Shown here: positions 1 through 9,510 of the stretch, in pieces | How the letters are laid out: every line of letters starts with the position of its first letter | Numbering within the stretch: position 1 is the first letter of the stretch | Source of the DNA: Flavihumibacter sp. ZG627 | Lineage (GTDB): Bacteria > Bacteroidota > Bacteroidia > Chitinophagales > Chitinophagaceae | Direction: 5' to 3' | DNA length: 64,000 nucleotides | Assembly: GCF_000814325.1 (NCBI RefSeq) | Contig: NZ_JPHF01000002.1 | Location: 620,001 to 684,000, forward strand | Program-made: the position numbers and the translations under genes | The notes under the pieces: generated by a model | Databases searched by the model: none | The model's input: only the letters and a program-made list of their open reading frames with translations | What the model was told of the DNA's origin: nothing

Positions 1-2
1 AA

Positions 3-944
3 AATCCCTTTGTGGCAAATTTCCTCATACAGCATGCCATCTGGAGCGTTGAACAATTTGGCGTTGATGGCTGGAGGATCGACACCTATATTTACAATGA
101 TCTCGATTTCATGAATCGTTGTAACAAAGCACTGCTCGATGAATATCCCAATATTTCCATCTTCGGTGAAACCTGGGTGCATGGTGTTCCAAACCAGAGT
201 TTTTTTACTGCCAATACAATGGGTAATATTCCATTCAAAAGCAACCTTCCCGCAACAACTGATTTCCAGACATTATTTTATGGTATTCAGGAAGCATTGA
301 CCAAACCTTTCGGCTGGACCGATGGGGTGAATAAACTTTATACAACTACAGCACAGGATTATCTTTACCTCGATCCAATGAAGCAGGTTATTTTTTTAGA
401 TAATCACGACCTTCCCCGTTTTTATTCCGTAATAGGTGAAGACACTGCAAAGTATAAAGTTGCATTGTCGTGGTTGCTTACATTCCGCGGTGTTCCCCAA
501 CTCTATTATGGGAATGAGAATTTGATGACAGGTTTTACCAATCCCGATGGATGGGTTCGTCTCGATTTCAAAGGTGGATGGCCTGGCGATAAAGAAAACA
601 AATTCATATCAACAGGTCGAAGTCCTAAAGAGAATGATATATTCAACCACCTCCGCACCCTTGCCAATTTCCGCAAAACATCAAGTGCCATTAAAACGGG
701 GAAATTAATGCAATATATTCCGGAGGATGGAGTATACGTTTACTTCCGGTATGATGGCAACCAAACGGTTATGTGTGTAATGAATACCAATACTACCGAA
801 AAAACCATTGACACCAATCGCTTTAGCGAACGCACCAACGGTTTCAAAAAAGGTATTGATATACCTACCGGCAAAGCCTATGAACTTGGAGGATCATTGA
901 ACCTTCGTCCGATGAGTATGCTGGTCTTAAATTTAGGCGTCTGA
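3..944 (+). CDS. GH13 alpha-amylase / neopullulanase-like, 3' part only
   Basis: This is the C-terminal part of a glycoside hydrolase family 13 enzyme acting on alpha-1,4 glucans; the 5' end lies before the window and the frame is open from base 3. The GTG at 12 is an internal valine, not a start. Visible GH13 motifs are GVDGWRIDTY (nucleophile Asp in RID), FGETWVHG (acid/base Glu) and FLDNHDLPR (third catalytic Asp), followed by the all-beta C-terminal domain ending in MSMLVLNLGV. The order resembles cyclomaltodextrinase/neopullulanase enzymes such as Bacteroides SusA, which hydrolyse imported maltooligosaccharides. The branching enzyme and glucanotransferase downstream fit an alpha-glucan theme. 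The exact specificity cannot be told from this fragment. Confidence 0.9.
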   Translation, partial: NPFVANFLIQHAIWSVEQFGVDGWRIDTYIYNDLDFMNRCNKALLDEYPNISIFGETWVHGVPNQSFFTANTMGNIPFKSNLPATTDFQTLFYGIQEALTKPFGWTDGVNKLYTTTAQDYLYLDPMKQVIFLDNHDLPRFYSVIGEDTAKYKVALSWLLTFRGVPQLYYGNENLMTGFTNPDGWVRLDFKGGWPGDKENKFISTGRSPKENDIFNHLRTLANFRKTSSAIKTGKLMQYIPEDGVYVYFRYDGNQTVMCVMNTNTTEKTIDTNRFSERTNGFKKGIDIPTGKAYELGGSLNLRPMSMLVLNLGV

Positions 945-969
945 CGCCTGTCCTGACATGCGTCAGACG
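938..969. repeat. Inverted repeat at the end of the amylase gene
   Basis: A perfect 10-bp stem (938-947 with 960-969, CGTCTGACGC / GCGTCAGACG) encloses a 12-base loop and overlaps the amylase stop codon. There is no T-run after it, so it is at best a weak terminator. It lies between the convergent amylase and GLPGLI genes. The short palindromic form resembles dispersed extragenic palindromes, but no second copy was recognised in this window. Confidence 0.6.
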
Positions 970-976
970 GGTATTA

Positions 977-1732
977 TCAGAGGAGTGACCACCAGATGAA
1001 TTTCTCACCACGCTTCCCCCAGTCTTTGAAGGATGTTTTAAGCAGTGGGGCCAACGCGGGAGGAGCCAGCTTTTTACCCTTTTCGTTAATGGTGAAAGCA
1101 GCAGCGGGCGGTTCAGTCAGCTCTACCTTTGTAGCAAACCAGGTAGTGTACAGTCGCGGTACCGCGAGGCCTAAGATCATTCCTGGCAGTCCCCCGAATG
1201 ATTCAGGTCCTCCACTTACCGGAATTTCTTCCGTATAAAATGCTACTACATAAACTGAATCACTAATAATACCCACGGCTTTCCGACATTCAAAACCGGC
1301 AATGGTCCTAAGCTCATTACTGAGTTTCCATTCTAGTTTATTGGTGCTGTCACTTATTATGAATGTTTCTTCAAATACTTTTCTTCTGCTGGTATATTTC
1401 AGTCCGGCGAAATCGGTGAGCACAATATTATCTTTTGCCGGTCCCACCATCCACGGTTCTACCTTAACATCGGTTTCCCTGCCTGGTCTGTAAATGGATT
1501 TATCTTTATTGAAACTGAGATCAAAATAGTTATCCATGAACCTTGGCTGACGCTTGATGAAATCCTGCCACCAGTCACTGCCTTCATCATCGGTTTCAAA
1601 TTGACGATGAACATTGATCTTTCGCTCATATTCAATTTTACCGCTGTAAAGAAACAGTTGCTGGCCCTGCGCCTGCACCCCGAAAACAACAAGAACAAGT
1701 ATGGAGATTATATTTTTCATGATATTACACAC
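977..1732 (-). CDS. GLPGLI family protein
   Basis: A secreted protein of up to 251 residues with a signal peptide (MKNIISILVLVVFGVQAQGQ). The family-defining GLPG motif is present as FGGLPGMILGL in the second half, so this is a GLPGLI-family protein (TIGR01200 type), a Bacteroidota family of unknown molecular function. The listed start is 1732; an in-frame ATG at 1720 puts the methionine directly before the lysine of the signal peptide and may be the true start. It follows the TonB-receptor-like gene on the same strand with a 25-bp gap, and such pairs are a known recurrent arrangement, so the two probably form one envelope system. A role in peptide or metal handling is sometimes proposed but nothing here tests it. 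Confidence 0.85.
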   Translation of the reverse strand: MCNIMKNIISILVLVVFGVQAQGQQLFLYSGKIEYERKINVHRQFETDDEGSDWWQDFIKRQPRFMDNYFDLSFNKDKSIYRPGRETDVKVEPWMVGPAKDNIVLTDFAGLKYTSRRKVFEETFIISDSTNKLEWKLSNELRTIAGFECRKAVGIISDSVYVVAFYTEEIPVSGGPESFGGLPGMILGLAVPRLYTTWFATKVELTEPPAAAFTINEKGKKLAPPALAPLLKTSFKDWGKRGEKFIWWSLL

Positions 1733-1757
1733 TGGTTACTAAATAAATTTTTCTTCG

Positions 1758-4523
1758 CTATTTTCCACCCGGACTGCGATTGAAATTCCATATAAAACTC
1801 ATCAGCCAGTATCTCCGCAGACTGAGATAAGTATTCTCGGAAATAAAATTACTGCTGGCATTTCGCTGGAAGCCGATATTCTGGTTCAGGATATCATTCA
1901 TGCTGAACCTAAGCTCGCCATTCTTATTCTTCCAGAATTTCTTTGCCACATATGCATTCCATAACCACACATTCCTGTCTTCACCAAATACATCTGTTTT
2001 CTGACGATAATTATAACTAAGCTCATTGGAAATTTCGAATTCATGCGGCAGGTATATCATTCCATTAAGCTCAGTGCTGGCGGTCCAGAATCTTGTTATC
2101 ACATCAGGCCTAACGGATGATTTGCTTTGGGTTAGCTGAGGGCCAAATTCCAGGTTAATATTATACTTTTTCTCTTTTGATTTGCCCACACCCAATCTCA
2201 ATCCCATGTTGGAGTAATTATTGGTATTCTTTACGCCATTAACCAGGTTATTATTTTTTCCGCCATTGTAAAAAAGATATGAATTCACATTCATACTGAT
2301 CTTCTTGAACTGCATCCATAACCCTGCACTTGAGTAATAATTGTAATTGCCGTCCATATTTATAAACATGGAAGTACGCTTCCCCTCATTGTCAAGATTA
2401 GTGCTGGAACTGATGGCATTATCAACCAGGTTGATACCAGAATTTATATACATGTAGCGACCCGACAAAACCTTATACTCATTGAAATTAAAATTGATAT
2501 TATGCCTGAATTCCTGCTTCAGGTCGGGATTTCCAACCTGGATATTTAAAGGGTCTGTGTTCTCCCTTACAGGCTGTAACTGTTGGAGATTGGGCTGACG
2601 TGTGTTTCCATTATAATTGAGGGACAGGCTGCGTTGTGCTCCCATCTTAAAACGGATATTTGCCCGCGGAAAGAAGTTGGTAAAGTTATACTTATAAGCT
2701 GTGTCTGTCACCAGATCCGTTTGCCTGAAGTCTGCAAAGGAAATACCCGAACCAAAACTAGCTACCAGTTTTGTTCCATTATGCCTGAAATTCAAACCTG
2801 CACTATGGGTATTGAAATCAAATGCATAATTGCTACTGAACAGGCTATCCAATTCAGCATATTTGCCGGCATTATCCTTATTGAATGAACTTCGCAATGA
2901 TTTACTATTATTCACCCGGTAGCCATAATCAGCAACAATGAACCACTTTTTCGATATCGGCTCAGTATAGGTGAATTTTCCACCAATCGCATTGCTTTGC
3001 TGGTAGTTTTCCTTAAACTGGTCGGTAGTATCAGTCCGGTATTTTATACCCCCATTGTTGAAAAACTCATTTATAGCAAGTAATTGTCCTTCCGTTTCAT
3101 TGGCATTATAAGACTGATCGAAGTTTACCGACAAGGTTCTTCCTTTCTTCGCAAATTGTTTCCGCCAGATAGCCCTGGCGTTTAAAAAATCCTTTTGACC
3201 TTTTGAGAAGAGTTGCCTTTGCTGTTCATTTACCAGATCCCGTTCTTCAGAAAGCGATCTTGAAAGATAATCGGACTGGTTAATCGCATTGGTTCGGTTA
3301 GCCTTAACAGTGATCTTTATATTGCTTAATGAATCCAGCTTAAGGTCATAAAAGCCTCCAGCCTGGTGGCGGATATTCTGGGAAAATGTTTTGCGCCGCT
3401 GGTCATTGTAATATAGTGTATCTGGTAATATAAACTGACTGGTAGTGGTTCCCTCATTCAAAACATCCTGCTTGTAAAACTGGTAACTACCATTAAGATT
3501 CTTTTTATCATTATCCCATTTATTAGAATAATGAGCTCCTGCATTCCATGCCTTAGGCAGGCCCTCACCATTGTATCTGCCTCCCCAGGTATTAAACTCA
3601 TCACCCTCATTATAGGAAAAGAAATAGCCTTCCTCTTCATTGAACTCCATATCAGAACCACCCCCAAATTTTTCCTGATCCTCCCAATTCAAACCCGCCT
3701 TGCCGGTATTTGACATGGTACCATAGGCAGCCATTTTCCGCTTGCCCTTGAAAAGGTTGATCATCGCTTCATTCTCAAAATAACCCGGAATACCGCCTGC
3801 AATTTTCACTCTCCCGAATAAACCTTTTTTACGGTCTTCCTTAAGCGTTAGATTGATCGTTTTGGTTTTCTCCCCGTCATCAATTCCTGTGAATGCAGCC
3901 TGGTCACTTTTTTTATCGAAAACCTGCACATTATCAATTGCATCTGCCCGGAGGTTCTGGGTAACTACTGCGGGGTCATCACTAAAGAATTCTTCACCAT
4001 CCACCAGAACCTTCTGAACCTTCTCTCCCTGGGCTGTTATCTCGCCATTCTTATTCACCTGGAGCCCCGGCAATTTTTTCAGCAACTCTTCTACATTAGC
4101 CCCCTCCCTTACTGCAAAACTGTCGGCCTTGAATTCCAGCGTATCACCCCGCATCCTTATCGCACCGATTTTCCGGGAAACGATCACTTCCTCTAAGAGC
4201 ACTGATTTTTTTATGAGATTGATCCCGCCAAGGTCCAGCACCGGTTCCTTAGGTGCAAGCTGGTCCATGAAATCAGCAAATTTCGGATAGGTAACCAGCA
4301 TAATAAAAGGTCCTTCGCCAGTGGCAGTTAATGTGAACCTGCCATCTTCCCCGGTTCGGGTATGCTTAAGCAATACCGAATCTTTTGAAAGGATTGCCAC
4401 AACAGCGTTTGACAAAGGTTTTTTCTCGGAGGTATCAGCAATCTGCCCCTTTACGGTTATTGATTGCGAATAAATGGCACCTGCAAACAGCAGGCTACAG
4501 AATAGGAATAGCAGTTTTCTCAT
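1758..4523 (-). CDS. Outer membrane beta-barrel, TonB-receptor-like protein with carboxypeptidase-like N domain
   Basis: A 921-residue outer membrane protein. It starts with a signal peptide (MRKLLFLFCSLLFAGAIYSQ), followed by a carboxypeptidase-regulatory-like beta sandwich (about residues 22-100), a plug-like region (about 120-230, with the KKLPGLQVNKNGEI and VLVDGEEFF motifs usual in this group), and a long beta-barrel region to the C-terminus. It belongs to the TonB-dependent-receptor-related group called outer membrane beta-barrel family proteins, not to the SusC group, since no SusD lies beside it. The GLPGLI gene follows 25 bp downstream in the same direction, which suggests a shared function. 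The substrate is unknown. Confidence 0.85.
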   Translation of the reverse strand: MRKLLFLFCSLLFAGAIYSQSITVKGQIADTSEKKPLSNAVVAILSKDSVLLKHTRTGEDGRFTLTATGEGPFIMLVTYPKFADFMDQLAPKEPVLDLGGINLIKKSVLLEEVIVSRKIGAIRMRGDTLEFKADSFAVREGANVEELLKKLPGLQVNKNGEITAQGEKVQKVLVDGEEFFSDDPAVVTQNLRADAIDNVQVFDKKSDQAAFTGIDDGEKTKTINLTLKEDRKKGLFGRVKIAGGIPGYFENEAMINLFKGKRKMAAYGTMSNTGKAGLNWEDQEKFGGGSDMEFNEEEGYFFSYNEGDEFNTWGGRYNGEGLPKAWNAGAHYSNKWDNDKKNLNGSYQFYKQDVLNEGTTTSQFILPDTLYYNDQRRKTFSQNIRHQAGGFYDLKLDSLSNIKITVKANRTNAINQSDYLSRSLSEERDLVNEQQRQLFSKGQKDFLNARAIWRKQFAKKGRTLSVNFDQSYNANETEGQLLAINEFFNNGGIKYRTDTTDQFKENYQQSNAIGGKFTYTEPISKKWFIVADYGYRVNNSKSLRSSFNKDNAGKYAELDSLFSSNYAFDFNTHSAGLNFRHNGTKLVASFGSGISFADFRQTDLVTDTAYKYNFTNFFPRANIRFKMGAQRSLSLNYNGNTRQPNLQQLQPVRENTDPLNIQVGNPDLKQEFRHNINFNFNEYKVLSGRYMYINSGINLVDNAISSSTNLDNEGKRTSMFINMDGNYNYYSSAGLWMQFKKISMNVNSYLFYNGGKNNNLVNGVKNTNNYSNMGLRLGVGKSKEKKYNINLEFGPQLTQSKSSVRPDVITRFWTASTELNGMIYLPHEFEISNELSYNYRQKTDVFGEDRNVWLWNAYVAKKFWKNKNGELRFSMNDILNQNIGFQRNASSNFISENTYLSLRRYWLMSFIWNFNRSPGGK

Positions 4524-4659
4524 AAGCAGGTTAAAGTGCCGCCAAAAATTGGCATTATTATTTGAATACCAATACCTATTATAATTAATAAATAGTTAAA
4601 GCCTTTAATAACTGAGTGTTCAAGTAGCCCCGCTTTTCCTTAATTTTAGAACAACTGCA

Positions 4660-6621
4660 ATGCTTATGTCAATACCTCCTCATACACCATATGAAGAAAC
4701 CAATTTTATTGATACCACTAAAAAGGTCTGGAACTATTCCATCCTAACGGATGAGGATATTCGAAATTTTCAGGCCGGCACCAATTACAGGCTTTATGAA
4801 AAATTTGGTTCGCATTCCATACAGGTACAGGAAAAATGGGGGATCTATTTCGCCGTATGGGCACCTAATGCAACCAGTGTTTCCGTTAAAGGAAATTTCA
4901 ATGACTGGAAGAATTTCGATTATGAATTAAATCCACGCTGGGATAAAAGCGGTGTATGGGAAGGCTTCATTCCCGATTTGGGTTTAGGAGAAGTTTATAA
5001 ATACCACATAAAGGGCTTTATGGGTGCGGAACTTGATAAAGGTGATCCCTTCGCCAATTTCTGGGAGAAGAGGCCCCTTACTGCATCTATTACCTGGGAC
5101 CTCAGCTATGACTGGCAGGATAAGGACTGGATGAAGATTCGTAAAAAACACAACTCCCTCAATGCGCCATGGAGTGTTTACGAAGTGCACCTCGCCAGCT
5201 GGATGAGGCCCGATCCAAATGATGAAGAGACCTATAACAGCTATGCCCAGATCACAGAAAGAATGGTTCCCTATGTAAAAGAGATGGGATTCACGCATGT
5301 GGAATTCATGCCCATCATGGAACATCCTTTTGATGGCAGTTGGGGATACCAGGGCACAGGATATTTTGCACCCACTTCGAGGTTTGGATCACCACAGGAT
5401 TTTAAAACCATGGTAGATGCCTTTCACCAGGCAGGTATTGGTATAATTCTGGATTGGGTGCCTTCCCATTTTCCGTATGATTCACATGGATTGTTTATGT
5501 TCGACGGTACCCATACATATGAATATGCCGATATGCGAAAGGGTTTCCATCCCGACTGGAACTCCTATATTTTCAATTACAAAAGGGGAGAAGTAAAATC
5601 CTTCCTTATAAGTAGTGCACACTTCTGGCTTAACCATTTTCATGTTGATGGCATCCGTGTAGACGCAGTATCTTCCATGCTCAAACTCAACTATAGCCGC
5701 AAGGAAGGGCAGTGGGAACCCAATGAATTCGGTGGCGATGGCAATCTGGAAGCCATCGCATTCATCAAGGACCTTAACGAGACCATCTTCCGCGATTTCC
5801 CTGATGTACAGACCATAGCAGAAGAAGCTACAGATTGGCCTGGAATATCTAAGCCCACCTTTGATGACGGACTTGGCTTTGGTATGAAGTGGATGATGGG
5901 CTGGATGCATGACACCCTTCGCTATTTCAAACAGGACCCGCTCTACCGGCAGTTTCAACAGGATTCTTTCACCTTCAGCATGATGTATTATTATGATGAA
6001 AATTTCATGCTTCCGCTGAGCCACGACGAAGTGGTACATGGCAAAAGCCCCATGCTGTATAAGATGCCCGGCGATGAATGGCAGAAATTTGCCAATCTCC
6101 GATTACTCTATTCTTATATGTTCACCCACCCGGGCGGCAAACTTCTTTTCATGGGCGACGAATTTGGCACAACATTAGAATGGAATTATAAAAGCGAGTT
6201 ACCCTGGCACCTGCTGCAGTATGATGGTCACAAGGGAATGAAGGAATGTGTAAAAGATCTTTGTGCCCTGCTAAAAAATGAACCGGCAATGTATGAGAAG
6301 CAGTTCGACAAGGATGGATTTGAATGGATTGATCTTAACCACCGGGCCGAATCAGTGATAGTATTCAGAAGAAAGGGCCTGGAACCTGCCGATGATCTAT
6401 TAATTATTTTAAATATGACACCCGAAGTCAGAAAAAACTGGAAAGTTTATGCCTCGGGTAAAACGAAATGGAAGGAAATATTTAACAGTAACAATGCAAT
6501 TTATTGGGGTACGGGTGACGTCTTTAATCCTGATATTGCAGTTACACCAAAAGAGGGGGATGATAACCTCTTTGAAATTAACCTGCACCTGCCACCTCTG
6601 GGTGCCCTCGTGCTGAAATAA
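4660..6621 (+). CDS. glgB: 1,4-alpha-glucan branching enzyme (GH13)
   Basis: This enzyme cuts alpha-1,4 glucan chains and rejoins them through alpha-1,6 links during glycogen synthesis in the cytoplasm. At 653 residues it has an N-terminal CBM48 module (about 45-140, with FAVWAPNATSVSVKGNFNDW), then the GH13 barrel and a C-terminal beta domain. Catalytic residues are Asp335 (DGIRVDAV), Glu388 or 389 (TIAEEAT) and Asp456 (LSHDEVVHG). The HDEVVHGK motif is specific to branching enzymes. The start could be 4660 or the in-frame ATG at 4666. It lies 5 bp before a TPR protein gene, probably in one operon. A -7-like TAATTTTA at 4641-4648 is a possible promoter element. Confidence 0.95.
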   Translation: MLMSIPPHTPYEETNFIDTTKKVWNYSILTDEDIRNFQAGTNYRLYEKFGSHSIQVQEKWGIYFAVWAPNATSVSVKGNFNDWKNFDYELNPRWDKSGVWEGFIPDLGLGEVYKYHIKGFMGAELDKGDPFANFWEKRPLTASITWDLSYDWQDKDWMKIRKKHNSLNAPWSVYEVHLASWMRPDPNDEETYNSYAQITERMVPYVKEMGFTHVEFMPIMEHPFDGSWGYQGTGYFAPTSRFGSPQDFKTMVDAFHQAGIGIILDWVPSHFPYDSHGLFMFDGTHTYEYADMRKGFHPDWNSYIFNYKRGEVKSFLISSAHFWLNHFHVDGIRVDAVSSMLKLNYSRKEGQWEPNEFGGDGNLEAIAFIKDLNETIFRDFPDVQTIAEEATDWPGISKPTFDDGLGFGMKWMMGWMHDTLRYFKQDPLYRQFQQDSFTFSMMYYYDENFMLPLSHDEVVHGKSPMLYKMPGDEWQKFANLRLLYSYMFTHPGGKLLFMGDEFGTTLEWNYKSELPWHLLQYDGHKGMKECVKDLCALLKNEPAMYEKQFDKDGFEWIDLNHRAESVIVFRRKGLEPADDLLIILNMTPEVRKNWKVYASGKTKWKEIFNSNNAIYWGTGDVFNPDIAVTPKEGDDNLFEINLHLPPLGALVLK

Positions 6622-6626
6622 GAAAA

Positions 6627-7652
6627 ATGAAAACACTGTACCTGACCGTACTGTGCTGCTGGACTTTGGGAGTTGTAAATGGACAGACAGACAGTCTTGA
6701 TTATCATATTAAAAAGGGAGAAGATGCCTTCTCACAATTGAGGTTCCTCCCGGCCTACGAGCACTACCGCGCAGCAGTTGCCCTTGATTCACTTGACGCA
6801 ACTGCATTGGACGGCCTCGCCAACAGCTCCTACGAACTCAGAAAATATGATGTTGCACGTACCGCATATTCCAAAATTCATTCCCTCCAGCCCAACGATA
6901 CCAATGCCATCAGCAAACTGATGGAGTTACATTATAATACCCGTCACTGGAAAGATGCTATTGAGATGGCTACTAAAGCCAGGAAACTTGGAGTAGGAAA
7001 AGATCATGACCTCATCATTGCAAAATCATGGTACGAGCAGGAACATTATGGTAATGCACTTAAGGCAATAGAAAAAGCCTGGGTTAACAACAAGACCAAT
7101 GCCGAACTCCCTTATATGGCAGGCCGTAGTTATATTGAAATGAGCAATTACCGCAGGGCAGCAGGTTGTTACGAACAGGCACTTGCACTGGAACCTAAAA
7201 ATGCGCGCTGGATGTATGAAGCAGGCATGAGCTATGCCGCCATTCCGGATGATGTAAGAGCCGTTCAATGGTTTGAAGCAGCAGCCTCCAATGGCTATAC
7301 CCGCAGCAATGATTTTTTGGAGAACCTCGCTAACTCCTATGTAGGGATCAAAGCCTTTGACAAGGCTATTGAATTGTATGATGAACTCAAAGAAAGAAAG
7401 CCGGGCGACATTGAATTATTATACTCCATAGGTGATGCATACTATAAAGCTGGTGCTTACCACGACGCCATCAACAACTGGGACCAGGTTCTGGCGCATG
7501 ATAAAACCCAGGCCCGCGCAGTTTATATGATTGGCGTTGCCTATATCAAAAAGGGCGATGATGCCAAAGGAAAAGACCTATGTGAAAAGGCCATTAAGAT
7601 GGATCCCTCACTTGCTAAATACCGGGAGAAGCGTTCGATGTTCGGGCTCTGA
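6627..7652 (+). CDS. Exported tetratricopeptide repeat protein
   Basis: A 341-residue protein with a Sec signal peptide (MKTLYLTVLCCWTLGVVNGQ) and about eight tetratricopeptide repeats filling residues 30-330; typical A-helix/B-helix pairs are seen in AGRSYIEMSNYRRAAGCYEQAL and GDAYYKAGAYHDAINNW. Such proteins are scaffolds for protein contacts, here probably in the periplasm. It begins 5 bp after glgB, so it is likely co-transcribed, but no functional link to glycogen is evident. No enzymatic domain is visible. Confidence 0.85.
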   Translation: MKTLYLTVLCCWTLGVVNGQTDSLDYHIKKGEDAFSQLRFLPAYEHYRAAVALDSLDATALDGLANSSYELRKYDVARTAYSKIHSLQPNDTNAISKLMELHYNTRHWKDAIEMATKARKLGVGKDHDLIIAKSWYEQEHYGNALKAIEKAWVNNKTNAELPYMAGRSYIEMSNYRRAAGCYEQALALEPKNARWMYEAGMSYAAIPDDVRAVQWFEAAASNGYTRSNDFLENLANSYVGIKAFDKAIELYDELKERKPGDIELLYSIGDAYYKAGAYHDAINNWDQVLAHDKTQARAVYMIGVAYIKKGDDAKGKDLCEKAIKMDPSLAKYREKRSMFGL

Positions 7653-7674
7653 GGAAACCACTGTTATACTCAAA

Positions 7675-9450
7675 CTACATTTTCTCCGGCACCCTGATAC
7701 CCAGTAAGGCCATTCCCTGCGAGATAACATTGGCAGTCATAACTGCAATACGCAAACGAAATTGTTTTTTCTCCTCCGTTTCTGCTCTGCTTACAGATAG
7801 TTCTGTATAAAAAGAATTGAAGGTTTTGGCAAGGTGATATATATAGTTGGCCACCGCTGAAGGATTATGCTCCAAAGCTGCCTGCTCTATCACTGCCGGA
7901 AATTGCTCCAGACTTACAAGCAGACTTTTCTCCAGCGGCAGAAGGGGAGAAGTAAATGATTGTTCATCTTCCGGCATTTCCTTACGCAGAATAGATTTTA
8001 TCCTTGCATGTGTGTATTGGATAAACGGACCTGTATAACCATGAATATCTATTGACTCCTCAGGATTGAAGATCATTTTCTTTTTGGGATCCACTCTTAG
8101 CAGGTAAAATTTCAATGCCCCCAATCCAATCGTATCATAGAGCTCCGAGAGTTCATCCTCATTAAAATCCTTAACCTTACCCAGCTCAAGCGTATGCTCC
8201 TCTGCGATCTTAACCATCTCTGCCACCAGGTCATCGGCATCAACAACAGTTCCTTCCCGACTCTTCATTTTTCCAGTGGGTAGTTCAACCATTCCATACG
8301 ACAAATGAAAAATCCCATCGGCATTAGGAAGCCCCAGTTTCTGTGCAATAAGTTTCAATACTTTGAAATGATAATTCTGCTCATCACCCACAACATAAAT
8401 GCTCTGGCTTATCTGGTATTCTTCATATTTCTGCTCAGCCAATCCAATATCCTGTGTCATATAAACAGAAGTGCCATCCCTGCGCTGAACAAGTTTCTCA
8501 TCGAGACCCTCAGCAACCAGGTCAATCCACACACTTCCATCTTCCTTGCGGTAAAAAATTCCTTTTCCCAAACCTTCCTGTACGATCTTCTTGCCAAGCA
8601 GGTAAGTTTCACTTTCATAGTACACAATATCAAAATCACTTCCTATGCGCTTATAGGTTTGATCAAAACCCTCATACACCCAGCCATTCATCATTTTCCA
8701 GAGATCGGTAACCTCGGGCTTTCCCGCTTCCCAGTCAACCAGCATCTGTTGCGCTTCCTTCATTAATGGTGCTTCTTTCTCTGCCAGCTCCCTGGTCATA
8801 CCCGATGCAACAAGTGATTCAACTTCAGCCTTATAAACATCATTGAACTTTACATAATAATCGCCCACAAAATGGTCTCCCTTCTTCTGTGCCAATCCGG
8901 GTGTTTCTCCATCAGAGAATCGTTGCCAGGCAATCATGCTCTTGCAGATATGTATACCCCTGTCATTCACAATACAACTCTTGATAACCTCGTAACCATT
9001 AGCTTTAAGGATCTCCGCTATGCTCCATCCCAGGAAGTTATTACGCAAGTGCCCAAGGTGTAGTGGCTTGTTGGTATTGGGCGAACTGTATTCCACCATT
9101 ACTTTTTGTCCATTGGAAGCAGCCTTTCCAAATGAGTCATTATTATAGTGCTCTTCCAGCAATTCAATCCAGTATTTATCTGCAACCACCAGGTTTAGAA
9201 ATCCTTTGATAAGGTTATAGGATGTAAAAAAACCATTGCTTTCCTTTACCAGGTATTCACCAAGTGTATTGCCGATGGCTTCAGGGGAACTCTTTAATAG
9301 TTTCACCAAACCAAAAAGAACTATAGTATAATCGCCTTCAAATTCCGGTTTGGTCTGGTTCACCTGGAAAGCGCCGGGGTCAGTAACCTGCGGATATAAA
9401 ATCTGAATTGCGTTGCTAACAATGGTCTGAAGATGTTGAGTGATTGCCAT
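7675..9450 (-). CDS. argS: Arginyl-tRNA synthetase
   Basis: This class I aminoacyl-tRNA synthetase charges tRNA-Arg with arginine. The ATG at 9450 (MAITQHLQTIV) was chosen over the far upstream in-frame codon at 9810, because it gives 591 residues, close to the usual size, and the extra 120 residues have no family features and would overlap gtrA. The protein has the N-terminal Arg-S additional domain (about 5-85), the HIGH-type motif His131-Leu-Gly-His134, the KMSKS-type motif Lys394-Met-Lys-Ser397 and the C-terminal DALR anticodon-binding domain. It is divergent from gtrA with 60 bp between the start codons. Confidence 0.95.
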   Translation of the reverse strand: MAITQHLQTIVSNAIQILYPQVTDPGAFQVNQTKPEFEGDYTIVLFGLVKLLKSSPEAIGNTLGEYLVKESNGFFTSYNLIKGFLNLVVADKYWIELLEEHYNNDSFGKAASNGQKVMVEYSSPNTNKPLHLGHLRNNFLGWSIAEILKANGYEVIKSCIVNDRGIHICKSMIAWQRFSDGETPGLAQKKGDHFVGDYYVKFNDVYKAEVESLVASGMTRELAEKEAPLMKEAQQMLVDWEAGKPEVTDLWKMMNGWVYEGFDQTYKRIGSDFDIVYYESETYLLGKKIVQEGLGKGIFYRKEDGSVWIDLVAEGLDEKLVQRRDGTSVYMTQDIGLAEQKYEEYQISQSIYVVGDEQNYHFKVLKLIAQKLGLPNADGIFHLSYGMVELPTGKMKSREGTVVDADDLVAEMVKIAEEHTLELGKVKDFNEDELSELYDTIGLGALKFYLLRVDPKKKMIFNPEESIDIHGYTGPFIQYTHARIKSILRKEMPEDEQSFTSPLLPLEKSLLVSLEQFPAVIEQAALEHNPSAVANYIYHLAKTFNSFYTELSVSRAETEEKKQFRLRIAVMTANVISQGMALLGIRVPEKM

Positions 9451-9510
9451 AAGAGGCAAAGATATAGGGTGAAGCCCTAAACATCGAACGCATATACTAT
9501 TTTTGCGCCC

